A stretch of 64,000 nucleotides of DNA from Thermobifida alba (GCF_023208015.1 NZ_CP051627.1:4756422-4820421), one strand, 5' to 3'; positions 45,196-54,732 are shown, numbered from the stretch's first letter. Translations and numbers: made by a program. The notes: generated by a model not told the origin, from the sequence alone.

Positions 45196-46155
45196 TTGTC
45201 CAACTCCGACTCCTTCGAGGGCGCGACGCCGGAGCGGGGTGGTGAGGACGCGCCCTCGTCCGACGGAACCGGGCGAGGGGCGAACAGCTCCACTGACTCC
45301 CACGAGAAGCGCTTCACCCTGCACAAACCCGGCGGTCAGCCCGTGCGTACCGGGCGCAACCTGCCCCTGGCCATCGCCAGCGGGCTGGCGCTGGGCGCGC
45401 TCGTCTACCTCGCGATCGTGCCGTATCCCCCCCTGTTCGTCCTCATCACCTCGGCCGCGGTGGTGCTGGGGGTGCGGGAGCTGCGGAGGGCCTTCGCCTC
45501 CCGGGACGTCCACCTGACGCTGGTCCCCGTCGTCGCCGGCGGCGTGGCCATGCAGGCCGCGGCCTTCTTCGGTGGCCCGCTCTGGCTGGTCGGGACGCTC
45601 GCGGTCGCGGCGATCCTGGGACTGGTGTGGCGGCTGCGCGGCGGGGCCGAGGGGTACGTCCAGGACTCCACGGCCACCCTGTTCACCCTGCTCTATCTGC
45701 CGCTGCTGTTGAGCACCTGGCTGCTGCTGCTCGCCGAGCCGGACGGCCGCTGGCGGCTCATCGCCTTCATCGTGGTGACGATCAGCAGCGACATCGGCGG
45801 CTACTTCGCGGGCATCCTGTTCGGCCGGCACAAGATGGCGCCGGTGATCAGCCCCAACAAGACGTGGGAGGGCTTCGCCGGGTCGGTCCTGAGCTGCATG
45901 GTCGCCGGTGCGCTCACCGTCGGCCTCATGCTGGACGGCCCCGTCTGGGCGGGACTGGTGCTCGGCGCCGCCGTGGTCCTCGCGGCGACCGTGGGCGACC
46001 TGATCGAGTCGCTCATCAAACGCGACTTCGGCCTCAAGGACATGGGCTCCTTCATGCCCGGCCACGGCGGACTGCTGGACCGGGTCGACTCGCTGCTCAT
46101 CGCCGGGCCGGTGGCGTGGATCGTGCTGAGTCTGCTCGTCCCGGTCGCGGGCTGA
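45196..46155 (+). CDS. cdsA: phosphatidate cytidylyltransferase
   Basis: CdsA makes CDP-diacylglycerol, the precursor of all phospholipids. The 319-residue membrane protein has a hydrophilic N terminus (1-52), about seven to eight transmembrane helices, and the signature near the C terminus: SDIGGYFAGILFGRHKM, SPNKTWEGFAGS, and KRDFGLKDMGSFMPGHGG. The TTG start is placed by the close spacing to frr and by an upstream GAGG-like site. It closes the pyrH-frr-cdsA operon. Confidence 0.93.
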   Translation: MSNSDSFEGATPERGGEDAPSSDGTGRGANSSTDSHEKRFTLHKPGGQPVRTGRNLPLAIASGLALGALVYLAIVPYPPLFVLITSAAVVLGVRELRRAFASRDVHLTLVPVVAGGVAMQAAAFFGGPLWLVGTLAVAAILGLVWRLRGGAEGYVQDSTATLFTLLYLPLLLSTWLLLLAEPDGRWRLIAFIVVTISSDIGGYFAGILFGRHKMAPVISPNKTWEGFAGSVLSCMVAGALTVGLMLDGPVWAGLVLGAAVVLAATVGDLIESLIKRDFGLKDMGSFMPGHGGLLDRVDSLLIAGPVAWIVLSLLVPVAG

Positions 46156-46233
46156 ACCGGGGCCCGTGGGGCCGCGCCACCTCCGTGCCGCGGCCCCGTC
46201 GCCCGTCTCCGCGGCGGTGCCGCCCCTCGGGGC

Positions 46234-46590
46234 TCACAGCCGCGCCGGGGGCTCCTCCAGCAGGCGCTGGCCGCAGATACGGCAGCGCAGCGCGTGCTTG
46301 GGGTTGGGCGCCCGGCAGGCCGTGCAGGAGACGGTGCCCAGCCCCTCGTCGATGGCGCGGGCCACGGAACCCAGCGGTTCGTCGGCGAGCGCCGTGTGGG
46401 CCGCGCACAGGCCCTCGCAGAACGGCACCACCTGGTCGGGGGAGAGCGTCACGGAACGGCCCGCCCGCGTGGTGATCCGGTAGCCGTCCCGCCCCTGGTC
46501 CTCGTGGAAGGTCAGCAGTCCCTCCTGCTGGGCCAGCCGGAGCAGGGTGCTCAGATAGGCGTGGGTGCCGCGTTCGAGCAAGGGAAACAA
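46234..46590 (-). CDS. unknown zinc-ribbon protein
   Basis: A 118-residue protein beginning with TTG after a GGAAGGA site. The N-terminal part (1-80) is helical and resembles a small winged helix (YLSTLLRLAQQEGLLTFHED ...), and the C terminus ends in a zinc ribbon with two CxxC pairs (CTAC and CRIC). The combination suggests a DNA- or RNA-binding or adaptor protein, but no family is recognised. It follows the SUFU-like gene in the same direction with a 56-bp gap, so they may form an accessory pair inserted between cdsA and rlmN. Confidence 0.6.
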   Translation of the reverse strand: MFPLLERGTHAYLSTLLRLAQQEGLLTFHEDQGRDGYRITTRAGRSVTLSPDQVVPFCEGLCAAHTALADEPLGSVARAIDEGLGTVSCTACRAPNPKHALRCRICGQRLLEEPPARL

Positions 46591-46646
46591 CCGATCTTCC
46601 TTCCGTCCACGTGAGGTCAGGCAGGAAACCAGGCTAGACCGTGGGC

Positions 46647-47729
46647 TCAGCCCAGGATCCAACTGCGCCCCTCCGCGGCGAGTTTGGCGAGGAGGGTCTC
46701 GGTGTCGTGCTCCTTGGCGAAGAGGTGCTCGGGGCGGGTGATGGGGACCACCCACAGCCAGTTCACCGGGTCGCCGTGGAACGTCAGCCCCGACAGGTCG
46801 GGCGGGGGAGCCCAGTCGGGACCGGCCAGCACACCGGGGTCGGAGACCAGCAGCACCGCCGCGTGGTTGCCGCGCAGCGGGGAGTCCTCGTCGTTGTCCA
46901 GCCACTTGATGCTGTGGCCGGGACCGAACCAGGTGACCGCCCGCCACGGGAAGGTGCCCAGCCAACGGAAGATCCGTGCCGCCAGATGGGCCGGGGCGGT
47001 GGTCGCCAACGCCAGTTCGATGCGCGCGTAGGCGGAGGTGTCCGCCATGTAGCGGTCCAGGGTGGGCATCCGCTGGCCGCACATGCCCACGGTGCTCAGC
47101 ACCGTGTAGGGCCGCTCCGGGGTGGGGGGCCGTTCGGAGACGCGGATCAGCGGGTCGTAGCCGTCGGAGACGTCCCAGTAGTGCCCGGTGGGCCCCACCT
47201 TTCTGAGGTGGTTGAACACCGAGCGCTGCACGCTGCGCCAGGCGCCGGGGGCGGCACGCCAGGACCAGTACGCCTCGGCGTGCACCACCCGGGGCCACAG
47301 CTGCGCCGCCACGTCGTCCAGGGCCCAGGCGTAGGCGCTGCGGCCGATCGCGTCGCGCGAGTAGCCGGGCAGGCCGCGGTCGGCCTCGGCCCATCCCGGG
47401 ATGATCGCCAGCAGCCCCTCCTCGTCCAGCAGGGCGACCCCGTCGCCCTCCTCGAACCACACCACCCGCAGCCGGGAGGGGTCCAGGGGCGCGCGGCCCT
47501 GCGGGTGCTTGGTGTGGGCCGCGGGCATCAGCGGCGCCCGGCCCGCGTACAGGCCGGAGGGGTCGCTGCTCTCCGGCGCGATCTCGTGGTTGGCCAGCCA
47601 TACCGGGACGCGCACCTGGCCGCGCGGGTCCAGTAGGTAGGCGGCGGTGGTGTGGGTGTCGTACTCGACGATGACCCGGCGACTGCGGTAGGGGCTGGTC
47701 TCGTCGAGGAGAACCTGGGTCGGGGCCAC
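46647..47729 (-). CDS. SUFU-like domain protein
   Basis: A 360-residue soluble protein with no signal peptide. The C-terminal half (about 175-345) resembles bacterial suppressor-of-fused (SUFU) domains, including a VNWLWVVPITRPEHLF segment near residue 327 that matches the conserved WLxxxPIT pattern. The first 110 residues have several beta strands and are unrelated to anything I recognise. Bacterial SUFU proteins often serve as immunity proteins in polymorphic toxin systems, though no toxin is seen here. The GTG start has an ideal GAGGAGGAG site. Confidence 0.55.
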   Translation of the reverse strand: MAPTQVLLDETSPYRSRRVIVEYDTHTTAAYLLDPRGQVRVPVWLANHEIAPESSDPSGLYAGRAPLMPAAHTKHPQGRAPLDPSRLRVVWFEEGDGVALLDEEGLLAIIPGWAEADRGLPGYSRDAIGRSAYAWALDDVAAQLWPRVVHAEAYWSWRAAPGAWRSVQRSVFNHLRKVGPTGHYWDVSDGYDPLIRVSERPPTPERPYTVLSTVGMCGQRMPTLDRYMADTSAYARIELALATTAPAHLAARIFRWLGTFPWRAVTWFGPGHSIKWLDNDEDSPLRGNHAAVLLVSDPGVLAGPDWAPPPDLSGLTFHGDPVNWLWVVPITRPEHLFAKEHDTETLLAKLAAEGRSWILG

Positions 47730-47920
47730 ACACTCCTCCTCGTCACTCGGTCACCGCGCGAGGGCCTGCCTGCGCCGCATAGTATGGACGACAGTGCCGG
47801 TTGGGGGAACACGCCGTCTTGGGGTGAAAGCGCCGTGGTCGGCTCCAAATTACCGCGCACCGCCCGTTTCCACCGGCCCGACCGCCGACAGACACCCTTT
47901 TGCGACCTGGACCTGAAGCC

Positions 47921-49018
47921 ATGCCTGCTGAGCTCACCTTCGTAGCGCCGCGCCGGGCCAAACCCCCCCGGCACCTCGCCGACCTCGGTCCCGACGAGCG
48001 TCGGGAGGTGGTCGCCGGCCTGGGGGAGAAGCCGTTCCGCGCCAAGCAGTTGGCCCAGCACTACTTCGGCCGCCTGGAGTCGGACGCCACGCGGATGACG
48101 GACCTGCCGGCCGCCTCGCGCGAACGGCTGGGCGAGGCGCTGCTGCCCCGCCTGCTCACCCCGGTCAAGCACGTCACCTGCGACGGCGGAATGACCCGCA
48201 AGACGCTGTGGCGGGCCTTCGACGGGGTGCTGTTCGAGTCGGTGCTGATGCGCTACCCGGACCGGGTCACCCTGTGCGTGTCGTCCCAGGCGGGCTGCGG
48301 TATGAACTGCCCGTTCTGCGCCACCGGGCAGGCCGGGCTCACCCGCAACCTGTCCACCGGCGAGATCGTCGACCAGGTCGTCTCGGTCGCCCGTGACCTG
48401 GCGCGCGGCGAGGTCGCGGGCGGTCCCGGCCGGATCAGCAACATCGTCTTCATGGGGATGGGCGAGCCGCTGGCCAACTACCGGCGGGTGCTGGAGTCGG
48501 TGCGCCGGATCACCGACCCGGTGCCCGACGGTCTGGGCATCTCCCAGCGGGGCGTCACCGTCTCCACGGTGGGGCTGGTCCCGGCGATCGAGAAGCTCAC
48601 CGCGGAGCGCCTCCAGGTGCGGCTCGCGGTCTCCCTGCACGCTCCCGACGACGAGCTGCGCGACGAACTCGTTCCGGTCAACAACCGGTGGAAGGTCGCC
48701 GAGGTCCTGGACGCCGCCTGGCGGTACGCCGACACCACGGGGCGCCGGGTGTCCATCGAGTACGCCCTGATCCGGGACATCAACGACCAGCCCTGGCGCG
48801 CCGACCTGCTCGGCAGGCTGCTGGCGGGGCGGTTGGCGCACGTCAACCTGATCCCGTTGAACCCCACACCGGGGTCCAAGTGGACCGCGTCCCGCCCCGA
48901 GGACGAACGGGAGTTCGTACGCAGACTCCAGGCGCGCGGCGTCTCGGTGACGGTCCGCGACACCCGCGGGCAGGAGATCGACGGCGCCTGCGGCCAGCTC
49001 GCCGCCTCCGGAGCCTGA
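47921..49018 (+). CDS. rlmN: 23S rRNA (adenine(2503)-C(2))-methyltransferase RlmN
   Basis: RlmN is a radical-SAM enzyme that methylates C2 of A2503 in 23S rRNA (and A37 of some tRNAs). The 365-residue protein has the CxxxCxxC cluster Cys126, Cys130, Cys133 in GCGMNCPFC, the GMGEPLANY motif, and the catalytic C-terminal Cys region ([15 protein letters not shown]). The ATG at 47921 starts [10 protein letters not shown]; a TTG at 47900 is a less likely start. It is divergent from the SUFU-like gene. Confidence 0.95.
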   Translation: MPAELTFVAPRRAKPPRHLADLGPDERREVVAGLGEKPFRAKQLAQHYFGRLESDATRMTDLPAASRERLGEALLPRLLTPVKHVTCDGGMTRKTLWRAFDGVLFESVLMRYPDRVTLCVSSQAGCGMNCPFCATGQAGLTRNLSTGEIVDQVVSVARDLARGEVAGGPGRISNIVFMGMGEPLANYRRVLESVRRITDPVPDGLGISQRGVTVSTVGLVPAIEKLTAERLQVRLAVSLHAPDDELRDELVPVNNRWKVAEVLDAAWRYADTTGRRVSIEYALIRDINDQPWRADLLGRLLAGRLAHVNLIPLNPTPGSKWTASRPEDEREFVRRLQARGVSVTVRDTRGQEIDGACGQLAASGA

Positions 49019-49037
49019 CCGGGGCCGGGCTGCTCAC

Positions 49038-49505
49038 GTGGCCGAGAGCCTCCTGGCCTTCCTCGTCGCGCTGGTCTCCGCGCTGCTGCCGTTCCTCAAC
49101 ATCGAGGTCTACCTGCTCGGTGTGGCCGCGTTGACGGACGGCGGGTGGCTGCTGGCGGCCGCGGTGGCCGCGGGAGCGGGGCAGACCCTGGGCAAGACGG
49201 CCTACTACTACCTGGGGCGGGGGGTGCTCACCGTTTCCTGGCTGCGCCGCAGGGGCCGGACGCCCGGGAGGTGGAGCGCGCGCGTCGCGCGCTGGCGGGA
49301 CAGGGCTCGGGGGCGCCCGGTGTGGACGGCGGGACTGCTCGCGCTCAGCTCCCTGGCCAGTGTGCCGCCGTTCACGGTGATCTCGGTGCTGGCGGGGACG
49401 GTCCGGATGCCGTTGGCGGTCTTCGCGGCGGTGACCCTGGCGACCCGTACTGTCCGGTTCGCGCTGCTGGTCTACGCGCCCGGTGCGGTGGCGGCCCTGC
49501 TGTGA
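49038..49505 (+). CDS. small membrane protein, DedA/YqaA-like
   Basis: A 155-residue protein with about four to five transmembrane helices. It resembles the VTT (DedA/YqaA) fold: an N-terminal amphipathic helix region, a Gly-rich reentrant loop (AAGAGQTLGKTAYYYLGRG) and a basic loop rich in Arg. The GTG start lies 20 bp after rlmN, suggesting co-transcription. Family members are lipid scramblases or transporters; the assignment is from pattern only. Confidence 0.65.
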   Translation: MAESLLAFLVALVSALLPFLNIEVYLLGVAALTDGGWLLAAAVAAGAGQTLGKTAYYYLGRGVLTVSWLRRRGRTPGRWSARVARWRDRARGRPVWTAGLLALSSLASVPPFTVISVLAGTVRMPLAVFAAVTLATRTVRFALLVYAPGAVAALL

Positions 49506-49527
49506 CGCCGGTGCGTCCGGGGCGGTG

Positions 49528-50022
49528 CTAGCGCGTTCCCCAGGCGTAGGTCTGTTTGCGCAGCTTCAGGTAGAGGAAGGTCTCGGTGGCGGTGACGGTG
49601 GGGACCGCGCGGATGCGGCTGAGGATCTTCAGCAGCTGGTCGTCGTCCTCGGCCACGACCTCCACCAGCAGGTCCAGGGAGCCGGCGGTGATGACGACGT
49701 ACTCGACGCCGTCCAGGTCGGAGATCGCGTCGGCCACGGCGTTGGGGTCGCCGTTGCAGCGGACGCCGATCATCGCCTGGCGTTTGAAGCCCAGCATCAT
49801 GGGGTCGGTCACGCCCACCACCTGGACCACTCCGCCCTCCAGGAGGCGCTGGACACGCTGTCGGACCGCGGCTTCGGACAGGCCGACCGCCTTGCCGATC
49901 GCCGCGTAGGAGCGCCGTCCGTCCTGCTGGAGCTGCTCGATGATCCGCTTGGCGGTGTCGTCGAGGACCACTCCGCCGCCGTTGCGGCGCGGTGCGGGCG
50001 CTGACTCCGGTCCTTCGGCCAC
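49528..50022 (-). CDS. Lrp/AsnC family transcriptional regulator
   Basis: A 164-residue regulator with an N-terminal winged helix-turn-helix (DDTAKRIIEQLQQDGRRSYAAIGKAVGLSEAAVRQRVQRL) and the C-terminal RAM ligand domain (about 75-155). Proteins of this type sense amino acids. It lies next to the PucR-type regulator and the aminotransferase/dehydrogenase genes, so it probably controls amino-acid catabolism. AT-rich upstream sequence (50023-50137) carries two dyads, CCAGG-N5-CCTGG (50076-50090) and ACGGAA-N8-TTCCGT (50093-50112). Confidence 0.93.
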   Translation of the reverse strand: MAEGPESAPAPRRNGGGVVLDDTAKRIIEQLQQDGRRSYAAIGKAVGLSEAAVRQRVQRLLEGGVVQVVGVTDPMMLGFKRQAMIGVRCNGDPNAVADAISDLDGVEYVVITAGSLDLLVEVVAEDDDQLLKILSRIRAVPTVTATETFLYLKLRKQTYAWGTR

Positions 50023-50137
50023 CTGTTCCTCCGCTATCGGTTGCTTATATCAGTCAAACTTCAGGAATTGGTTGTCCAGGGTACTCCTGGCAACGGAATC
50101 AAAAGTTTCCGTAAGTTTCGTGGTGGTCACGAAAACC

Positions 50138-51748
50138 CTATCGAGGGAACTGGTCGCGTACGGAGTCCAAGGCGAGGAGCGCGACGTGCAGGGACAGGCA
50201 GGTCTCCACCGATTCCAGGTCCGCACCGAGAATATGTGAGATGCGTCTCAGTCTCCCGTAGAAGGCGGGGCGCGACAGGTGCGCCCGGGACGCGGCCAGC
50301 GCCTTGTTCCGGCCGGCGTCCAGGTAGTGCCGCAGCACCGAGGTCAGGTCCTCGCCGTGCCGGGCGTCGTGGGCCAGCAGCGGCCCCACCTCGCGCTCCA
50401 CGTAGGTCTGCACCCGCTCGTCGTCGCGCAGCAGGTGCAGCAGCCCACGCAGACGCAGGTCCGGAAGCCGGTGGTAGGGGCGGTCGGCCGCCCGGTGCAC
50501 GGCCACGTCGCCCACCTGCCGGGCCTCCAGGAAGGAGGCCCGCACCCGGCGGATGTCGTCGGCGGGAGACCCCACCGCGATCACCGTCCCGGGGCCGACG
50601 CGCTCGTGGACCAGCGGGGCGAGCCGGTCCAGGCAGCGCTCCACGTCCTCGGCGGCCGACAGGGACAGCAGGACGCCCACCCGGAGGTCGTCGAGCGAGC
50701 CCACCAGGGCGGGCAGCCGCAGTTCCCGGCAGACCCGGGCGACACCCTCGGCGGTGTCGGCGAGCCGGGCCTGCACGGCCAGCCCGGTGCCGGCGTCGCG
50801 CAGCCGCAGCACCAGGGCGACCAGGGTGCGGCCGGCCAGCGGAACGCCGACGGCGCGTGCCCGGACCAGCGCCTCCTCCGGATCGGTGTAGGAGCGGTCG
50901 ATGATGCCCGCGATGATCGTGCGGTGGGTCTGGCGTTCCAGACTCTCCTGGTGGCGTTCCAGCAGCCGCCCCAGTGCCAGCGTCGTCGCCGCGCGCTCCA
51001 CCAGCGTGGTCTGCAGGGAGGTGGGGGAGGCGCCGCAGACCAGGATGAGCCGCCCCCAGTCCTGGCCGCGCGCGCCCACCGTGGTGACCAGCCAGCCCGT
51101 CGCCGGTTCGTGGACGGTGCGCCTGGTGGACCGCACCGACCGGGACCTGCTCTCCCAGGAGGCCAACAGGATGCCGGGGTCCTCGCCGTTGAGGTCGCAG
51201 GCCAGCACCTGGTGGGAGAGGTTCTCCAGGAGCACGGGGCAGCCCGACAGCCGGGCCACCTCCCGCAGCACCCGGTCGGGCGGCGCGCCCTCCACGGACA
51301 GGTCGGTGAAGACGGTGTGCAGCCGTTCCGAGGCGCGCAGCTCCTCCAACTGCTCGCTGAGCACGCGGCGGTGCACCGCCTCGGTGATCTCCACGAACCG
51401 GGTCTCGCGGTGCAGGCAGATCACGGGCACGCCCGCCTGGCGGGCCGCCTCCACCAGCGCGTCGGGCAGCCGCCGCCGGTACTTGCGCCCCAGCTCCACG
51501 GCGATCCCGCTGACCCCGGCCCCGGCGAGGTCGGTGACGTAGCGGCGCAGCGCCTCGGTGTCGTCGGGCAGCGCGATCCCGGTGGTCAGCACCAGTTCGC
51601 CGCCGCGCAGCAGGTGGGCCAGGTCGGTGACCTCGGCGACGTGCACCCAGCGCACGGGCGCGTCGAGCCGGTCCGCCCCCGTCACGACCCGGGGGCGGGC
51701 ACGCCGCACCACGGGCAGGTCGAGCACGTCGGCGAGGGAGGGCAGCAC
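50138..51748 (-). CDS. PucR family transcriptional regulator
   Basis: A 536-residue regulator: an N-terminal PucR domain (about 1-125, VLPSLADVLDLPVVRRARPRVV ...), a middle GAF-like/CdaR GGDEF-like region (about 290-400), and a C-terminal PucR-type helix-turn-helix (HTH_30, about 475-530, LRHYLDAGRNKALAASRAHLSRPAFYGRL). It starts with GTG at 51748, chosen because the PucR domain starts there. A long upstream extension of the frame crosses the divergent aminotransferase gene and is not real. It is divergent from the aminotransferase gene and shares with it a perfect 21-bp palindrome. Confidence 0.92.
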   Translation of the reverse strand: MLPSLADVLDLPVVRRARPRVVTGADRLDAPVRWVHVAEVTDLAHLLRGGELVLTTGIALPDDTEALRRYVTDLAGAGVSGIAVELGRKYRRRLPDALVEAARQAGVPVICLHRETRFVEITEAVHRRVLSEQLEELRASERLHTVFTDLSVEGAPPDRVLREVARLSGCPVLLENLSHQVLACDLNGEDPGILLASWESRSRSVRSTRRTVHEPATGWLVTTVGARGQDWGRLILVCGASPTSLQTTLVERAATTLALGRLLERHQESLERQTHRTIIAGIIDRSYTDPEEALVRARAVGVPLAGRTLVALVLRLRDAGTGLAVQARLADTAEGVARVCRELRLPALVGSLDDLRVGVLLSLSAAEDVERCLDRLAPLVHERVGPGTVIAVGSPADDIRRVRASFLEARQVGDVAVHRAADRPYHRLPDLRLRGLLHLLRDDERVQTYVEREVGPLLAHDARHGEDLTSVLRHYLDAGRNKALAASRAHLSRPAFYGRLRRISHILGADLESVETCLSLHVALLALDSVRDQFPR

Positions 51749-51778
51749 GGGCCGAGTGTACAGACAGCAGCCGCCGGA

Positions 51779-51799
51779 CGGTTGACACCATGTCAACCG
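51779..51799. promoter_or_regulatory. 21-bp perfect palindrome between the PucR and aminotransferase genes
   Basis: CGGTTGACA (51779-51787), CCA, TGTCAACCG (51791-51799). Each arm contains TTGACA, a consensus -35 hexamer, one on each strand. A regulator dimer bound here would contact both divergent promoters. It is the best candidate operator for the adjacent PucR-type protein. Clear -10 boxes at ideal spacing were not seen. Confidence 0.65.
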
Positions 51800-51862
51800 G
51801 AGGGGCCGGAAATCGCCACTGTGCCGCTGGCCAAGGCGGGAGGCAGCGGTGAGACTGGGGGC

Positions 51863-53152
51863 ATGTCGGAACTGCTCGCGCGCCACCGCGCGGTCATGCC
51901 CTCGTGGCTGGCCCTGTACTACGAGACGCCCATCGAGATCGTCAGCGGCAAGGGGAACCGGGTCGTCGACGCCGACGGCAACACCTACCTGGACTTCTTC
52001 GCCGGGATCGTCACCAACATGCTCGGCTACGACGTGGCGGAGGTCCGGGAGGCCGTGGAGGCCCAGCTGGCCCGCGGCGTCGTGCACACCTCCACCCTGT
52101 ACCTGCTGCGCGGACAGGTGGAGCTGGCCGAGAAGATCGCCCGCCTCTCCGGCATCCCCGACGCGAAGGTGTTCTTCACCAACTCCGGCACCGAGGCCAA
52201 CGAGACGGCGCTGCTGCTGGCCACCCACGCACGCGGCAGCGACCAGGTGCTGGCCCTGCGCAACAGCTACCACGGACGCTCCTACGGCACCATCGCGGTC
52301 ACCGGCAACCGGGGCTGGAAGAACTCCTCGCTGTCCCCGCTCAACGTGCACTACCTGCACGGCACCGACCGCTCCCACCCGGCCTTCGCGCACCTGTCCG
52401 ACGCCGAGTACATCGACGTGTGCGTGGCCGACCTGCGGGAGGTGCTCAGCACCACGGCTCCGAACGTGGCCTGCCTGATCGCCGAGCCCGTCCAGGGGGT
52501 CGGCGGGTTCGCGATGCCCCCGGACGGGCTGTTCGCGGCCTACCGGGAGGTCCTCGACGAACAGGGCATCCTGTTCGTCTCCGACGAGGTGCAGACCGGT
52601 TGGGGACGCACCGGCTCCAGCTTCTGGGGGATCGGCAACCACGGCGTCACCCCCGACGCGATGACCTTCGCCAAGGGGCTGGGCAACGGGTTCGCCATCG
52701 GCGGCGTGGTGGCCCGCGGGGACCTGATGGACGCCCTGCCCGCCAACGGGGTCGCCACCTTCGGCGGCAATCCGATCGCCACCGCCGCGGCCAACGCCAC
52801 CCTCGACTACGTGCTCGACCACGACCTGCAGGCCAACGCGGCACGGCTGGGGCCGCTGGTGCTGGACCGGCTCGCCCCGCTGAGGGGACTGCCCGCGGTG
52901 GGCGCGGTGCGCGGCAGGGGACTGATGTTCGCCATCGACATGGCCGACCCGGCCTCCGGCGCCCCCGCTCCCGAACTGGCCGCCGCCGTGCTGGAGGAGA
53001 CCCGCAGCCGCGGCCTGCTCGTCGGCAAGGGCGGACTGCACGGCCACACCCTGCGCATGGCGCCGCCGCTCACCCTCACCCGGGAGGAGGCCGAGGAGGG
53101 GGCGGACATCCTCGTCGAGGCCGTCACCTCGGTCAACGACGCGGCCGCCTGA
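51863..53152 (+). CDS. class-III aminotransferase (AGXT2/beta-alanine-like)
   Basis: A 429-residue PLP enzyme of the omega-aminotransferase group. It has VDADGNTYLDFFAGIVTNMLGY at the N terminus, FFTNSGTEANETALLLA, the PLP-stacking/acid motif VSDEVQTGWGRTG and the Schiff-base lysine in TFAKGLGNGF. The pattern is nearest to alanine-glyoxylate or 3-aminoisobutyrate/beta-alanine aminotransferases. The gene is followed by mmsA, so a semialdehyde formed here would be oxidised next. This suggests beta-alanine or 3-aminoisobutyrate catabolism, as in reductive pyrimidine degradation. The substrate is inferred. Confidence 0.85.
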   Translation: MSELLARHRAVMPSWLALYYETPIEIVSGKGNRVVDADGNTYLDFFAGIVTNMLGYDVAEVREAVEAQLARGVVHTSTLYLLRGQVELAEKIARLSGIPDAKVFFTNSGTEANETALLLATHARGSDQVLALRNSYHGRSYGTIAVTGNRGWKNSSLSPLNVHYLHGTDRSHPAFAHLSDAEYIDVCVADLREVLSTTAPNVACLIAEPVQGVGGFAMPPDGLFAAYREVLDEQGILFVSDEVQTGWGRTGSSFWGIGNHGVTPDAMTFAKGLGNGFAIGGVVARGDLMDALPANGVATFGGNPIATAAANATLDYVLDHDLQANAARLGPLVLDRLAPLRGLPAVGAVRGRGLMFAIDMADPASGAPAPELAAAVLEETRSRGLLVGKGGLHGHTLRMAPPLTLTREEAEEGADILVEAVTSVNDAAA

Positions 53153-53229
53153 ACCGACGGGGCGCGGCCCCTCCGCACCCGGGCCGTGCCCCCGCCCCGC
53201 ACACCCTCTCGTCGACGAAGAAGGTTCCG

Positions 53230-54732
53230 TTGTCTGTCAAGCACGTCTCACACTGGATCGGCGGCAAGCCCTGGCAGGGGCCGTCCGAACGCCGCGGCGA
53301 CATCTACAACCCGGCCACCGGGCGCGTCTCGGGAACGGTCGACCTCGCCGGACCGGACGAGGTGGCCGCCGCGGTGGCGGCCGCCAGGGAGGCCTTCCCG
53401 GCCTGGCGGGACACCTCGCTGTCCCGGCGCACCGAGATCATGTTCGCCTTCCGCGAGCTGGTCCGCGCCCACCGCGACGAACTGGCCCGCATCATCAGCG
53501 CCGAGCACGGCAAGGTCGTCTCCGACGCGCTGGGCGAGGTCTCCCGCGGGCTGGAGGTCGTGGAGTTCGCCTGCGGCATCCCGCACCTGCTCAAGGGCGG
53601 CTACTCGGAGAACGTCTCCACCCGGGTCGACGCCTACTCCATCCTGCAGCCGCTGGGCGTGGTCACCGCGATCTCCCCGTTCAACTTCCCCGCGATGGTG
53701 CCGATGTGGCTGTTCCCCGTCGCCATCGCCTGCGGCAACACCTTCGTGCTCAAGCCGAGCGAGAAGGACCCCTCGGCCCCGGTCCGCCTGGCCGAGCTGT
53801 GGGCCGAGGCGGGGCTGCCCGACGGCGTGTTCAACGTGGTGCACGGCGCGAAGGAGGCGGTCGACGCGCTGCTGGTCCACGAGGACGTCAAAGCGGTCAG
53901 CTTCGTCGGTTCCACGCCGATCGCGCGCTACGTCTACGCCACCGCGGCGGCCCACGGCAAACGGGTGCAGGCGCTGGGCGGGGCCAAGAACCACATGGTG
54001 GTGCTGCCCGACGCCGACCTGGACCTGGCCGCCGACGCCGCGGTCTCGGCGGGGTTCGGCTCGGCGGGGGAGCGGTGCATGGCGATCTCGGCGGTCGTGG
54101 CCGTCGGCGGGATCGCCGACGACCTGCTGGCCGGGATCAGGCAGCGGGTGGAGCGGCTGCGGGTGGGCCCCGGGGACGACGCGCGCAGCGAGATGGGGCC
54201 GCTGGTGACGCGCGAGCACCGCGACCGGGTCGCCTCCTACCTGGAGGCGGGGGTGCGCGAGGGCGCGACCCTGGCGGTCGACGGCCGCGTGCACCCGGTG
54301 CTCGGCGGCGAACGCGGCGGGTTCTGGCTGGGCCCGTCGGTGCTGGACCACGTCACCCCCGAGATGTCGTGCTACCGCGACGAGATCTTCGGGCCGGTGC
54401 TGTCGATCCTGCGGGTCGACTCCTACGAGGAGGCGGTCGACCTCGTCAACGCCAACCCCTACGGCAACGGGACCGCGATCTTCACCAACGACGGCGGCGC
54501 GGCGCGGCGCTTCCAGAACGAGGTGGAGGTGGGCATGGTCGGCATCAACGTGCCCATCCCGGTGCCGATGGCCTACTACTCCTTCGGCGGCTGGAAGAAC
54601 TCGCTGTTCGGCGATTCACACGCGCACGGAACGGAGGGCGTGCACTTCTACACCCGCACCAAGGCGGTCACCGCGCGCTGGCTCGACCCCAGTCACGGCG
54701 GGGTCAACCTCGGCTTTCCCACCAACGGCTGA
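53230..54732 (+). CDS. mmsA: methylmalonate-semialdehyde dehydrogenase (CoA-acylating)
   Basis: A 500-residue aldehyde dehydrogenase of the MmsA/IolA type, converting malonate or methylmalonate semialdehyde with CoA and NAD to acetyl- or propionyl-CoA. It has HWIGGKPWQGPSERRGDIYNPATG, the family mark SPFNFPAMVPMWLFP, and the catalytic Cys283 in GSAGERCMAIS. The TTG start at 53230 follows a GAAGAAGG site. It lies 77 bp after the aminotransferase gene and probably shares its promoter. Confidence 0.92.
   Translation: MSVKHVSHWIGGKPWQGPSERRGDIYNPATGRVSGTVDLAGPDEVAAAVAAAREAFPAWRDTSLSRRTEIMFAFRELVRAHRDELARIISAEHGKVVSDALGEVSRGLEVVEFACGIPHLLKGGYSENVSTRVDAYSILQPLGVVTAISPFNFPAMVPMWLFPVAIACGNTFVLKPSEKDPSAPVRLAELWAEAGLPDGVFNVVHGAKEAVDALLVHEDVKAVSFVGSTPIARYVYATAAAHGKRVQALGGAKNHMVVLPDADLDLAADAAVSAGFGSAGERCMAISAVVAVGGIADDLLAGIRQRVERLRVGPGDDARSEMGPLVTREHRDRVASYLEAGVREGATLAVDGRVHPVLGGERGGFWLGPSVLDHVTPEMSCYRDEIFGPVLSILRVDSYEEAVDLVNANPYGNGTAIFTNDGGAARRFQNEVEVGMVGINVPIPVPMAYYSFGGWKNSLFGDSHAHGTEGVHFYTRTKAVTARWLDPSHGGVNLGFPTNG

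Noticed and set aside
51749-53047. N-terminal extension of the first PucR frame across the aminotransferase gene
   Set aside because: The PucR domain starts at 51748 and the extension is antisense to a well-conserved aminotransferase.
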